DNA of 64,000 nucleotides. Origin: Paenibacillus dendritiformis (lineage in GTDB: Bacteria; Bacillota; Bacilli; Paenibacillales; Paenibacillaceae). Below the pieces are notes generated by a model. The model was not told where the DNA came from and made no database searches. It worked only from the letters and a program-made list of their open reading frames with translations. How positions within the stretch are numbered: position 1 is the stretch's first letter; every line of letters begins with the position of its first letter. A program made the translations under genes and the position numbers. Shown piece by piece: positions 36,174 through 45,468 of the stretch. The stretch spans positions 2,108,501 through 2,172,500 of the forward strand of contig NZ_AP025344.1 in NCBI RefSeq assembly GCF_021654795.1, written 5' to 3'.

Positions 36174-37994
36174 TTGTTAATCGAAAAAACAGAAGATACC
36201 CATAATGGCGCGATGCATAGAACCATATACCGATTGTTCGAGGAAATGGCCCGTAAAGTCCCTCACTCTACCGCCATTGCGTGCAAGGAAGAAAAGATTA
36301 CATATGCTGAATTAAGGACGAAAGTGAATTCGCTTGCCGCCGGTTTACGAAGGGAAAAGGTGAAAAAGCAGGACATCGTTGCCCTTAGGATGAGGAGATC
36401 CATTGACGTGATAGCCGGCCTGCTGGCCGTGCTCAAGGTTGGGGCCGCCTATCTTCCCATTGATCCGGAATACCCGGAACGGCGGCAGCAGGATATGCTG
36501 GCCGACAGCCGTGCCTCCTTCTTATTGACCCATTCAGGGATGGAGGCTGCAGCGGAGCATGCCAAAGTATTATACGTTGATGCGCTATGCTCGCCCGCCC
36601 CTCAGGAACATGAAGAGGGATACGAGGAACCGGCCGCGGATGATCTGGCTTATATCATTTATACATCGGGGTCGACCGGCCGGGCGAAAGGCGTCATGAT
36701 CGAGCACAAGTCGGTTGTCAATTTTTTTGACGGGATGGCCGAATGCATTGATTTTTCGGAAGGGAAGAAGATCCTCGCCTTAACGACAATCTCATTTGAT
36801 ATTTTTGTGCTGGAAGCGCTGCTTCCCTTGACCAGAGGATTGACGGTCGTTATGGCCGATGAAGAGATGCAAAAAAATCCGAGATTGCTCGCTGAGTTTA
36901 TACGGCATCACGAAATTGACATGCTGCAAACCACCCCATCCATGATGCGGCTATTAGCAGGCCAAAATAAAGAGCAGTTCGAATGTCTTCGCGGCTTGAA
37001 GGAAATCATGATCGGCGGGGAAGCTTTTCCCCAAGCCTTATTGGACCATATGAGAAGGAAGACAAGCGCCAAAATTTATAATCTGTATGGACCGACCGAA
37101 ACGACAATCTGGTCTACAGTGAGCGACGTCACCCGGAAAAACAAGATGGATATCGGCAAGCCTATCCTGAACACGCAAGTCTATGTTATGGATGACCGCA
37201 ATCATATGGTTCCCGCCGGCGAGGAGGGGGAGCTATGCATCGGAGGAAGCGGCCTGGCCAGAGGATATTTGCATCGTCCGGAGCTTACGGCGGAGCGGTT
37301 TGTTCCGAATCCATTGGTTCCCGGCGAGCGAGTGTACAAGACTGGAGATCGGGCGAAGCTGCTGCCTGACGGGAACCTGCAATATCTTGGAAGAATCGAT
37401 ACTCAGGTGAAAATAAGAGGGCACCGCATCGAATTGGAGGAAGTGGAAAGCGCCTTGATGGAACACCCGTCCATCCAACAGGCCGCTGTCGCCTCCTCGC
37501 AGGACAAAGACGGCAATAACTATTTATGCGCCTATTTCATCGCCGATCATGACCTGTCTCCGGGAGGTTTGCGGGAGTTTTTGAGCCGCAGCCTGCCCGA
37601 ATCCATGATCCCTTCCTACTTCATTCGGCTTGAGCATATGCCGTACACGCTGAACGGGAAAATAGACAGAAAGGCGCTGCCTTTTCCTGAAAAAATACAG
37701 ATTGCACACGGGGGGCTTTTGCCGGATGAGGCGGGTGAGGAGACGGATATCATTTCCAAGATCAAGGCCATCCTCAGAGCGAATATGGAGGTGGCGCCTC
37801 CCTTCGAAGAGATCGGCCCGCATCATCATCTATCCGATCTGGGCATTCACTCCATCTCGTTTATTAAAATGATCGTTGCCATAGAGAGCGCATTTGATTT
37901 CGAGTTTGCAAACGAGGATATCGACGCGGCCAAGTATGTTACCGTTCAGGATTTGGTTGCGTATGTAGAAAGCAAAACATCGATGAAGAACTGA
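36174..37994 (+). CDS. NRPS A-PCP protein, predicted glycine-activating
   Basis: An adenylation domain plus carrier protein, about 606 residues. A-domain cores include IIYTSGSTGRAKGVMIEH, NLYGPTETTIWS, TGDRAKLLPDGNLQYLGR and NGKIDRKALP. Aligning to GrsA, the ten specificity positions read D-I-L-Q-M-G-L-I-W-K, very close to known glycine codes (DILQLGLIW). The PCP has DLGIHSIS, the serine being the attachment site. No C domain is present. It may load the first KS with glycine or feed the C-terminal C domain. TTG 36174 follows GAGGTGG; an upstream TTG at 36132 has no good site. Confidence 0.88.
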   Translation: MLIEKTEDTHNGAMHRTIYRLFEEMARKVPHSTAIACKEEKITYAELRTKVNSLAAGLRREKVKKQDIVALRMRRSIDVIAGLLAVLKVGAAYLPIDPEYPERRQQDMLADSRASFLLTHSGMEAAAEHAKVLYVDALCSPAPQEHEEGYEEPAADDLAYIIYTSGSTGRAKGVMIEHKSVVNFFDGMAECIDFSEGKKILALTTISFDIFVLEALLPLTRGLTVVMADEEMQKNPRLLAEFIRHHEIDMLQTTPSMMRLLAGQNKEQFECLRGLKEIMIGGEAFPQALLDHMRRKTSAKIYNLYGPTETTIWSTVSDVTRKNKMDIGKPILNTQVYVMDDRNHMVPAGEEGELCIGGSGLARGYLHRPELTAERFVPNPLVPGERVYKTGDRAKLLPDGNLQYLGRIDTQVKIRGHRIELEEVESALMEHPSIQQAAVASSQDKDGNNYLCAYFIADHDLSPGGLREFLSRSLPESMIPSYFIRLEHMPYTLNGKIDRKALPFPEKIQIAHGGLLPDEAGEETDIISKIKAILRANMEVAPPFEEIGPHHHLSDLGIHSISFIKMIVAIESAFDFEFANEDIDAAKYVTVQDLVAYVESKTSMKN

Positions 37995-37998
37995 CCGC

Positions 37999-38030
37999 AA
38001 GCTGGCGCCGATGCGCCGGCTTGTTTCTTT
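37999..38030 (+). terminator. Terminator at the end of cluster A
   Basis: A 10-bp stem with one G-T pair (aagctggcgc 37999-38008 with gcgccggctt 38013-38022), a 4-nt loop and a following GTTTCTTT lie 4 bp after the A-PCP stop. Confidence 0.7.
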
Positions 38031-38214
38031 GCGTCCGCATTTCGCGGGGGCAGGCGGGACAAGACAAAACCCCCCCTCGCGCCGAACAAAAGTACGAAGC
38101 GGGCCGCGCGGCCGCACATCTCGCCCCCCGAATCCGCACAACCCGGCGCCGTCTTGCCCGGCCGTACCCGTTACAATAGAAGAGAAGAGGGGAGAGGCAG
38201 AGCTCCTCTATTTG

Positions 38215-38228
38215 TGAAAGCGTTTGCT
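38215..38228 (+). promoter_or_regulatory. CcpA cre site upstream of the glycoside hydrolase
   Basis: TGAAAGCGTTTGCT matches the catabolite-responsive element consensus (TGNAANCGNWNNCW) at every constrained position. It lies 37 bp before the hydrolase start, so CcpA binding here would repress by roadblock or by blocking initiation. Confidence 0.65.
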
Positions 38229-38264
38229 GCGGGAGGCAAGAGAAGAGGGAAGGGGGCTATAGGA

Positions 38265-39980
38265 ATGAAGCTTGCATTCGATATCCGTACCGTGCCGTTC
38301 AGCCGATACGGATCCTTTTTGGCGGTCTCTTGGCTGCCGGCGCGCCCGGGAGAAGAGGAGGGCGTCTATATCCGCACCGTGCGCGGCGGGGATACGACCG
38401 CGGGAGCGGCGTTCCGCATCGAGCTGGTGCGGGAAGGGGAGAGCCTGGCCTTCACGTCCCGCGCCACGCCGGGATTGCTGGAGCTGGAGAGCGGCGACGG
38501 CGGCCGGGCGGAGCTGTGCATCGATGCGGCCGACCGGATTCGCCTGCGGGCGCGCCATGTCGGCCTGCGGCTGACCTTGGCGGGAGGAGACTACGACTAT
38601 GCGATGGAGCGGCCGGAGGGACGTTGGGAAGTGAATGACTTCCGCAACGAGGTTCGCTTTATGCTGACTCCGCTGCAGGGGAGACTGTCGATGGATGCGC
38701 CCTGGCGCAGAACCCGCTGCGAGTATATCGCCGCTGCCATGGAGCCGGACGGCACGGAGACGGTCGAGCTGCTCATCCAGGAGTACCGGACGGTATGGGA
38801 GAAGCCGGCCGGACTTGAGGCGTTCGCCGAGAGCGCGGCGCGGACGGAGGCGGAGTTCGCCGCTTGGCTCGGCAAGACGCCGGCGGTCCCGCCCGCCTAT
38901 GAGGAGGGCCGTCTGCTGGCCGCTTATATTGCCTGGTCCTGCGTCGTTCCGGCGGACGGGTATTTGCCGCGGCCGGCGATGTATATGTCCAAGAACTGGA
39001 TGACCAACATCTGGAGCTGGGATCATTGCTTCAACGCGATGGCGCTCATTCGCGAGCAGCCGGCCCTGGCATGGGATCAGTTCATGATCTTTTTCGATCG
39101 CCAGGACCAGAGCGGGGCGCTGCCGGATTTCATGAACGACAAGTACGCCCTCTGGAACTGCTGCAAGCCGCCGATCCACGGCTGGACGCTGAGCTGGATG
39201 ATGGAGCGGAGCGGGTGGATCGGCACCGACCAGCTCCAGGAGGTATACGGGCCGCTCGCGCGGTGGACCGAGTGGTGGTTCCGGTATTGCGACGATGACG
39301 GAGACGGCATGCCGCAATACAGCCACGGCAACGACAGCGGCTGGGACAACAGCACGATCTTCCACGAGCCGGGCGCCGTGGAGAGCCCCGATCTGGGGGC
39401 CTATCTCGTGCTGCAATGCGATGCGCTGGCCGAGATCGCCCGCCGGCTGGAGCGGCCGGAGGAGGCGGCGGCCTGGAGCCGGCGGGCGGATGGCACGCTG
39501 GAGCGGATGCTGGCGCATGGCTGGCGCGACGGGCGCATGACGGCCGTCCGTACCGGCACGCATGAGCCGGTCGGCGAGGACAGCCTGATCGCGTGCCTGC
39601 CGCTCGTGCTCGGGCGCCGGCTGCCGCAGGAGATCCGCGCGGCGCTCGTGCAGGCGCTGGCCGATGAGCGGCGCTTCTTCACGCCGCACGGCTTCGCGAC
39701 GGAGAGCATCGGCAGCCCGGCCTATGAGCCGGACGGCTACTGGCGCGGCCCGATCTGGGCTCCGGTCATGATGCTGCTCGTCGACGGCCTGGCTCGCTGC
39801 GGCGAGGAAGAGCTGGCCGCCGAGGCGGCGCGCCGCTTCTGCGATATGGCCGCCCGCAGCGGGATGGCAGAAAATTTCGATGCGCTGACGGGGGAAGGGC
39901 TGCGCGACCGGGCCTTTACGTGGACATCGAGCGTCTTCCTGATACTGGCGCACGAGTATGCTCAGCCGCGGAGCGAATAG
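38265..39980 (+). CDS. GH63/MGH1-like glycoside hydrolase
   Basis: A 571-residue cytoplasmic protein with no signal peptide. The C-terminal (alpha/alpha)6 domain carries NIWSWDHCFNAMAL near residue 246, the acidic segment YCDDDGDGMPQYSHGNDSGWD near 345, and GYWRGPIWAP near 492. This pattern is found in GH63 and MGH1-like enzymes (mannosylglycerate or glucosylglycerate hydrolases, alpha-glucosidases). The N-terminal 190 residues form a beta-rich domain. ATG 38265 follows AAGGGGG. The sugar-specific transport and signalling genes downstream suggest intracellular cleavage of an imported oligosaccharide. The substrate is not predictable. Confidence 0.8.
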   Translation: MKLAFDIRTVPFSRYGSFLAVSWLPARPGEEEGVYIRTVRGGDTTAGAAFRIELVREGESLAFTSRATPGLLELESGDGGRAELCIDAADRIRLRARHVGLRLTLAGGDYDYAMERPEGRWEVNDFRNEVRFMLTPLQGRLSMDAPWRRTRCEYIAAAMEPDGTETVELLIQEYRTVWEKPAGLEAFAESAARTEAEFAAWLGKTPAVPPAYEEGRLLAAYIAWSCVVPADGYLPRPAMYMSKNWMTNIWSWDHCFNAMALIREQPALAWDQFMIFFDRQDQSGALPDFMNDKYALWNCCKPPIHGWTLSWMMERSGWIGTDQLQEVYGPLARWTEWWFRYCDDDGDGMPQYSHGNDSGWDNSTIFHEPGAVESPDLGAYLVLQCDALAEIARRLERPEEAAAWSRRADGTLERMLAHGWRDGRMTAVRTGTHEPVGEDSLIACLPLVLGRRLPQEIRAALVQALADERRFFTPHGFATESIGSPAYEPDGYWRGPIWAPVMMLLVDGLARCGEEELAAEAARRFCDMAARSGMAENFDALTGEGLRDRAFTWTSSVFLILAHEYAQPRSE

Positions 39981-40024
39981 ACGGAAAAGCCGAGACACGG
40001 TTTCGATAAGCTTTGACTTGGAAG

Positions 40025-40064
40025 GACACACGCCTTTTGCACCAGGAAAATCGTGTGTCTTTTT
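40025..40064 (+). terminator. Terminator after the glycoside hydrolase
   Basis: An 8-bp stem (GACACACG 40025-40032 with CGTGTGTC 40052-40059) and a 19-nt loop are followed by five T residues. Confidence 0.6.
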
Positions 40065-40138
40065 CTCTTGTCCTTTCCTTGATATAGTTATGACACGCAT
40101 TACAACATCGCCGCGACACCGCAGAAGGAGGATTGCCT

Positions 40139-41869
40139 ATGGCCCGTGTTCCGTTCTTGTCCCGCATCCCTTGGCCGCGGCGCAATCTGCGCGTCAAGCT
40201 GGTCGGGCTGTTCCTTGGGGCAGTCGTCTTGCCGCTGTTCACGCTGGGCCTGTTATCTTATTTCAAGTCTTCCGAGCTGCTGCAGGAGCAATTCGGGCGT
40301 TACGGCTCGAACTCGGTCACCCAGCTTCAGCATCAATTGGACACCGAGCTGAACCATCTGCAGCTGATGGCCGGCTCCATTCAGTCCTATTTGCTGAACC
40401 CGGCGAGACGCGTGCTGTATGCCGAGATCCCGTCGACTTACGGGGAGCTGAAGGATCAATATGAGCTGGAAGATATGCTGAATGCGCTAAGGACCGTGAA
40501 GGATAAGGGCATTTTCATCGTGACCGAATCCGGCTATTTCTATGGCGAGAACAGCATCGATACGAGCCTGCTGTTCGCGGAGCCGTGGTGGCAGGCCATG
40601 CCGCCGGACTACAACGGCGAGTACTGGCCCGGCTTGTACACGCCCCGCCATTACAAGAAGGCGGACAAGGAGGAGAGGGTGCTCGGACTCGTCGTCCCGA
40701 TCCGCAACCAGAGCGGGCCGCTGCGGAACGGGCGCATCCTGCTGGAAATGAAAGCGGATAACTTGTTCGGCCTGTTTTCTTCCTTCGAGAAAGATACGCA
40801 TGCCATGCTGACGATTACAAATGGGGAGGGACGGACGATCTACCGCACGGCGGCGGCGGAGGACGACAGGCCGGATGATATGGTATGGAAGACGAAGCTG
40901 GCTTCGAATGACTGGACGATTGAAGCCAGGATGCCGCATGGCTTGTTCTATCAATCGACCGACGTCATCCGATCGTATACGGCGATCGGGTTCGTGCTGT
41001 CGGTGCTGCTCGCCCTGCTGCTCGGTTATTTGTTCTCCTCGACCGTGACGAAGCGAATCAAACGGTTGAAGGAATCGATGCTGCTGGCCGGCAGCGGCAA
41101 GTTCGGCACGCGTCTGCCCGTGCGCGGCGAGGACGAGCTGAGCGTGCTCGCCCACAGCTTCAACCGGATGGCCGGGCAGCTCGAAGAGCTGGTCGAGCAG
41201 ATTACGGTCAAGGAGAGGCTGAAAAAAGAAGCGGAGCTGCGGGCGTTCCACTATCAGATCCATCCGCATCTGCTGTTCAATACCTTGAATTCGATTCAAT
41301 GGAAGGCCCGGCTGCAGGGCAATGAGGAGATTCGCCGCATGCTGTATCATCTGACGATGGTGCTGGAGGGCGGGCTCGATCTCGCCCAGGAGCTGGTGCC
41401 GGTGCGGCGGGAACTGGCCGTCATCGGGCATTTCCTGGAGATCCAGCGCCTTCGCTACGAGCATGAGTTCCGTTATGAGACGGATATCGACGCGTCCCTG
41501 CTCGATTATGTGATGCCCCGCATGACGCTGCAGCCGCTGTTCGAAAATATTTTTTTCCACGCGTTCGAGGACGGGCGGGGAAACATTCGCTTGACGATCG
41601 CGGAGCAGGGGGACGATCTCGTACTGGCGCTGTCCGACGACGGCAAGGGCATAAGCGAGGAGCGCAGGCTGGCTCTGCTCGGCGAAGCGCCGGATCGGCG
41701 GAAGAAGCGGGGCATTGGCGTCTACAACGTCGATCGCAAGTTCAAGCTGCATTTTGGCCCGCAATACGGCTTGGCTGTGCATTCGGAGCCTGGCCGCGGA
41801 ACCGATATGATCCTGCGCTGGCCGAAACGACAGGAGGAGAATCTTCATGGAACCGATGATGCCGATTAA
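40139..41869 (+). CDS. YesM-type sensor histidine kinase
   Basis: A 576-residue membrane kinase of the LytS/YesM family. Two membrane helices (about residues 20-43 and 280-302) flank a large extracellular sensor domain. A HAMP segment follows, then the phosphoacceptor region FHYQIHPHLLFNTLNSIQW near residue 375, a C-terminal ATPase with FENIFFHAFEDG, and LSDDGKGI. ATG 40139 follows AAGGAGG by 7 nt; TTG 40133 is an alternative. It overlaps the response regulator by 23 bp. Such pairs control neighbouring CUT1 sugar transporters in Paenibacillus. Confidence 0.92.
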   Translation: MARVPFLSRIPWPRRNLRVKLVGLFLGAVVLPLFTLGLLSYFKSSELLQEQFGRYGSNSVTQLQHQLDTELNHLQLMAGSIQSYLLNPARRVLYAEIPSTYGELKDQYELEDMLNALRTVKDKGIFIVTESGYFYGENSIDTSLLFAEPWWQAMPPDYNGEYWPGLYTPRHYKKADKEERVLGLVVPIRNQSGPLRNGRILLEMKADNLFGLFSSFEKDTHAMLTITNGEGRTIYRTAAAEDDRPDDMVWKTKLASNDWTIEARMPHGLFYQSTDVIRSYTAIGFVLSVLLALLLGYLFSSTVTKRIKRLKESMLLAGSGKFGTRLPVRGEDELSVLAHSFNRMAGQLEELVEQITVKERLKKEAELRAFHYQIHPHLLFNTLNSIQWKARLQGNEEIRRMLYHLTMVLEGGLDLAQELVPVRRELAVIGHFLEIQRLRYEHEFRYETDIDASLLDYVMPRMTLQPLFENIFFHAFEDGRGNIRLTIAEQGDDLVLALSDDGKGISEERRLALLGEAPDRRKKRGIGVYNVDRKFKLHFGPQYGLAVHSEPGRGTDMILRWPKRQEENLHGTDDAD

Positions 41870-43010
41870 AGTGCTGATTGCCGACGACGAAAGCATTGTC
41901 CGCAAAGGATTGATCGCGACTGTGGATTGGGCCAGGTACCATATGGCGGTCGTCGCGGATGTGCCGAATGGAGCGCGGGGGTGGGAAGCCTTCCTGCAGC
42001 ATAGGCCGGAGGTCGTCATTACCGATATCGTCATGCCGGAAATGGACGGCATTGCCTTGGCCGAGCGGATTAAGGCGGAGGCGCCCCAGACCAAAATCCT
42101 GCTCTTGAGCTGCCATCGCGATTTCGAATACGCCCAGCAGGGCCTTCGGATTGGCGCTTCCGGCTATTTGTTGAAGACGGCGTTCGAGGACAGCGAGCTC
42201 GACTACTATTTGCGCAAATTCCAGACGGAGCTGGAAGCGCACCCGGAGCCGCAGCCCGAGAGCGGCGCCGCCGGCTGGGAGGCCGCCTTCTATGCGTGGC
42301 TGTCCGGCTTCGATTGCGGCTTCCGCGCCGAGCTGGAGCGGCGATGGGCCGCCTGGGGGCTTCGCCTGCCGTGCACGGTCTATGCCGCGAAGGCGGAGGA
42401 AGCCGAGTATCCGTGGAGCGGGCTGGAGGCGCGGCTGCCGCAGCCATCCGCCGCGCTGCCGTGCGGAGCGGACCGGCGCTACTATACGGTCTGCGCCGAG
42501 ACCGGGGAACGGATGGAGCGGATATTGAATGAAGAGAAGCAGCGGCACGCCTCGCTTCATTGGCATCGTCTCGGACCGCTCCAGGGGATGGACGATTGGC
42601 TGGAGGCGCTCGTGAAGCTGCACCGCGAGGCAGAGTTGGAGCGGCGCTATGGCCTGCAGCCGCATACTTGGCCGGAGACAATCGGCCAGGCGGTCCGCCT
42701 CGTCGCCGGCGACCTGAGCGAGCCGTGGTCGGCCAGCGACATCGCCCGCCGCGTAGGCTTGAGCCGCAGCCATTTCAGCATGCTGTTCAAAAAGACCGTC
42801 GGCGAGAGCTTTCTGTCCTTTCTATACCGGATGCGGCTCGATGCCGCGATGGATCTGCTCGCATCGACCGATCTGACGCTGCAGGACATCGCGGAGCGCA
42901 TCGGCATGATCGACGGAAAGTATGTCAGCAAATGGTTCAAACGCTGCTGCGGAGTCACGCCGTCGCAATACCGGGCCGAACAGAAAGGCGAATCGCGCAG
43001 GTCATCTTGA
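41847..43010 (+). CDS. Two-component response regulator with AraC-type DNA-binding domain
   Basis: A 387-residue regulator. The receiver domain begins IKVLIADDESIVRKG, the phosphorylated Asp lies in VVITDIVMPEMDG near residue 56, and the conserved Lys is in LLKTAF. A variable middle linker leads to a C-terminal AraC double helix-turn-helix (about 285-383) with ASDIARRVGLSRSHFSMLFK, LQDIAERIGMIDGKYVSKWFKRCCGVTPSQYR. The start overlaps the kinase and has AGGAGG 9 nt upstream. It likely activates the transporter genes just downstream. Confidence 0.93.
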   Translation: MEPMMPIKVLIADDESIVRKGLIATVDWARYHMAVVADVPNGARGWEAFLQHRPEVVITDIVMPEMDGIALAERIKAEAPQTKILLLSCHRDFEYAQQGLRIGASGYLLKTAFEDSELDYYLRKFQTELEAHPEPQPESGAAGWEAAFYAWLSGFDCGFRAELERRWAAWGLRLPCTVYAAKAEEAEYPWSGLEARLPQPSAALPCGADRRYYTVCAETGERMERILNEEKQRHASLHWHRLGPLQGMDDWLEALVKLHREAELERRYGLQPHTWPETIGQAVRLVAGDLSEPWSASDIARRVGLSRSHFSMLFKKTVGESFLSFLYRMRLDAAMDLLASTDLTLQDIAERIGMIDGKYVSKWFKRCCGVTPSQYRAEQKGESRRSS

Positions 43011-43077
43011 CCCATGAACGGGCGAAAAGGGCGCAACCCGAACAAAATGCCCCCTGGCGCCTGACAGCAAGCGGTTT

Positions 43078-43091
43078 TGAAAACGCTTTAT
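43078..43091 (+). promoter_or_regulatory. Possible cre site upstream of the sugar ABC operon
   Basis: TGAAAACGCTTTAT matches the left half and centre of the CcpA cre consensus but lacks the C near the right end. It overlaps a TTGAAA hexamer (43077-43082) that could be a -35. A perfect 12-bp palindrome, GAGACCGGTCTC, follows at 43131-43142 and may be another operator. Confidence 0.45.
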
Positions 43092-43217
43092 TTTTTCTAA
43101 AGTGAAGATAGCGTTAAATACGTGTTCAAAGAGACCGGTCTCACTTCGTGATCAATAGCGGACTTTTTGAACTGCCTCTAGTCAGTGGATGACATTATCG
43201 AATCAGGGGGAGAGCAC

Positions 43218-44477
43218 ATGACAAAAAAACGCTTGTTGACAGCGGTGCTGGCCGCGGCGCTGGCCATTGCGCTGGGGGGATGCGGCGCTTCGGGCTCCGG
43301 CGAGGGCGGGGAGGCCGGCGGACAGAAGGTGCTTCGCTTCGCGACCTGGGATACCGGAGACAGCCTGAAGGTCCAGGAGGATATCGCCAAGGCGTTCGAG
43401 AAGGCGCATCCCGGCGTGAAGGTGCAGGTGGAGCCTTACGCCGACGGCTTCGATCAGAAGCTGGCGGCCTCGTTCGGCGCGGGCAATCCCCCCGACGTGA
43501 TGCTGATGTGGGATTTCCCCACCTACCATGCCAATCTGGAGCCGCTGGACGAGTATATGAAGAAGGATGAGAATCTCGGACTCGATGACATCTACGACAG
43601 CCTGTTCCACTATGTGAAGGTCGACGGCCAGACGTATGGGCTGCCGAGCGGCTTCACGACGAGAGCGATGTACTACAACAAGAAGCTGTTCGACGAGGCG
43701 GGCATTCCGTATCCGAAGGACGGATGGACCTGGGACGAGTTCAAGGACATCGCGAAGCAGCTGTCCCACCCGGAGAAGAAGCAGTATGGCTTCGGCCTGC
43801 GGGCGACGAATGACCCTTACGATCTGCAGGGGATCGTCTGGAGCAACGGCGGCAGCTTCGTGAGCGAGGACGGCAGCCGGATCGAAGGGTTCATGAACGG
43901 GCCCGAGACGGCGGGCGCGATTCAGCTGTTCGGCGACCTGCTGAAGGAGAAGGCGGCTACGCTGGTCGGCGGCAAAAATCAGATGAGCGGGGAAGATGTG
44001 TTCAAGGCCGGCAAAATCGCCATGTGGGAAAGCGGCGTCTGGCCGCTGGACGGGTTCAAGGAAGCGCAGGTCGATTTCGGCACGGTCGAGATGCCGGCAT
44101 TTCCGGGCAAGCCGGTCAAGGGCATCGTCGCCCTGAGCGCCGTCTCGGTCGCGAAGCAGTCGAAGCAGAAGGAGCTTGCCTGGGAGTTCACCAAATACTT
44201 CATCTCGAATGAAGCGATTCATATGCGCAGCAATTCGGACCTGCCGATCCGCAAGAGCATCGTCCAGGAGAAGAAATTCGACCAGGATCCGCTGTATGCG
44301 CCGTTCTACGCGATGCTGGAACGGTCCGACACGACCCCGTCCTTCCTGCTCAACAAGAACTGGAAGCTGGTCAACCGCTATTTGTCGACGGCCATTGACT
44401 CGGTCATGCTCGGCCAGGATGCGAAGACGGTGCTCGACCGGGCGGTGGAGGATGCCTCGAAATATGTCAATCAATAA
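43218..44477 (+). CDS. Sugar ABC transporter substrate-binding lipoprotein
   Basis: A 419-residue extracellular binding protein of the CUT1 (family 1) class. The N-terminus is a lipoprotein signal, MTKKRLLTAVLAAALAIALGGC, with lipobox LGGC giving a lipid-anchored cysteine at residue 22. The mature protein begins with a Ser/Gly linker, then VLRFATWDTGDSLKVQEDIAKAFEK, typical of the family. ATG 43218 has GGGGGAG 6 nt upstream; the frame is open to GTG 43185. Two permeases follow, but no ATPase gene, so a shared MsmX-type ATPase is expected. Confidence 0.93.
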   Translation: MTKKRLLTAVLAAALAIALGGCGASGSGEGGEAGGQKVLRFATWDTGDSLKVQEDIAKAFEKAHPGVKVQVEPYADGFDQKLAASFGAGNPPDVMLMWDFPTYHANLEPLDEYMKKDENLGLDDIYDSLFHYVKVDGQTYGLPSGFTTRAMYYNKKLFDEAGIPYPKDGWTWDEFKDIAKQLSHPEKKQYGFGLRATNDPYDLQGIVWSNGGSFVSEDGSRIEGFMNGPETAGAIQLFGDLLKEKAATLVGGKNQMSGEDVFKAGKIAMWESGVWPLDGFKEAQVDFGTVEMPAFPGKPVKGIVALSAVSVAKQSKQKELAWEFTKYFISNEAIHMRSNSDLPIRKSIVQEKKFDQDPLYAPFYAMLERSDTTPSFLLNKNWKLVNRYLSTAIDSVMLGQDAKTVLDRAVEDASKYVNQ

Positions 44478-44486
44478 GACAGGCGG

Positions 44487-44516
44487 GGCCCCGGCAGATG
44501 ACCGATCTCCGGGGCC
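44487..44516 (+). terminator. Intercistronic hairpin after the binding-protein gene
   Basis: An 8-bp GC-only stem (ggccccgg 44487-44494 with ccggggcc 44509-44516) sits between the binding-protein and permease genes. Such hairpins commonly raise expression of the binding protein relative to permeases by partial termination or mRNA protection. Confidence 0.55.
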
Positions 44517-44550
44517 TCCCGCTTCTCTTCAGCGGAAAGGACGATGAACG

Positions 44551-45468
44551 ATGCAACGATCGACCCGGCGGATGACCGCCCTTCCGCGGCAGGCAGCCAT
44601 TCCTTATTTGTTCATAATGCCGTGGATTATCGGGTTTCTCGCTTTTACATTAGGACCGCTCGTGTTCTCGCTTGTCATCAGCTTCTATGAATGGCCGATT
44701 GTCGGGGAGAAGACCTTCGTAGGCATTGCCAACTATGTCGAGATGTTCCGGGGCGACCCTCTCTTCTGGACCTCGCTCGGGGTGACGCTCAAGTTCGCGG
44801 CGCTGTTCGTGCCTCTCAATATCGGGGTGGCGCTGCTGCTGGCGATTCTGCTGAACCAGCGGGTCCGGGGAAGCGGGTTTTTCCGTTCCGCCTTCTATTT
44901 GCCGTCGGTCATCTCCGGCGTGGCGCTGGCCATGATCTGGTCGTGGGTGTTCGATGGGGAATACGGCATTTTGAATTATTTGCTGTCCGTCTTCGGGATC
45001 GAAGGGCCGAATTGGCTGAATGATCCGGCGTGGGCTCCGGTGGCGATGGTCATCGCCAGCCTGTGGGGACAAGGCACGATGATGCTACTCTTCCTCGCCG
45101 GGCTCAAAAACATCCCGAAGGATCTGTACGAGGTGTCTTCCATTGACGGCGCGGGACGCTGGACGCAATTCGTGCGCATTACGCTGCCGATGCTCAGCCC
45201 GACGATCTTGTTCAATCTCATTACGACCATTATCGCGGCCTTCCAGCAATTGACGCTGGCGTTGGTCATGACGGGCGGGGGACCGTTGAATTCCACTTAT
45301 TTCTATGCCATGTACATGTATGAGAACGCCTTCAAATATTCGAAAATGGGGTACGCCTCCGCCAACGCATGGTTCATGTTCATCATCGTGCTGGCGCTGA
45401 CGGCGCTTGTCTTCCGCTCTTCATCGGCCTGGGTCTATTACGAAGGGGAAATGAGGAAAGACAAATGA
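44551..45468 (+). CDS. Sugar ABC transporter permease 1 (MalF-type)
   Basis: A 305-residue inner-membrane permease with six hydrophobic helices, starting with AIPYLFIMPWIIGFLAFTLGPL. The EAA-like coupling loop is SSIDGAGRWTQFVRITLPML near residue 194. It pairs with the permease encoded next, whose ATG overlaps this stop codon (ATGA). The start has AAAGGACGATGAACG upstream. Confidence 0.93.
   Translation: MQRSTRRMTALPRQAAIPYLFIMPWIIGFLAFTLGPLVFSLVISFYEWPIVGEKTFVGIANYVEMFRGDPLFWTSLGVTLKFAALFVPLNIGVALLLAILLNQRVRGSGFFRSAFYLPSVISGVALAMIWSWVFDGEYGILNYLLSVFGIEGPNWLNDPAWAPVAMVIASLWGQGTMMLLFLAGLKNIPKDLYEVSSIDGAGRWTQFVRITLPMLSPTILFNLITTIIAAFQQLTLALVMTGGGPLNSTYFYAMYMYENAFKYSKMGYASANAWFMFIIVLALTALVFRSSSAWVYYEGEMRKDK

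Noticed and set aside
38208..40100. 630-codon minus-strand ORF opposite the glycoside hydrolase
   Set aside because: A shadow ORF; the plus-strand frame has GH63-like motifs and good initiation signals.
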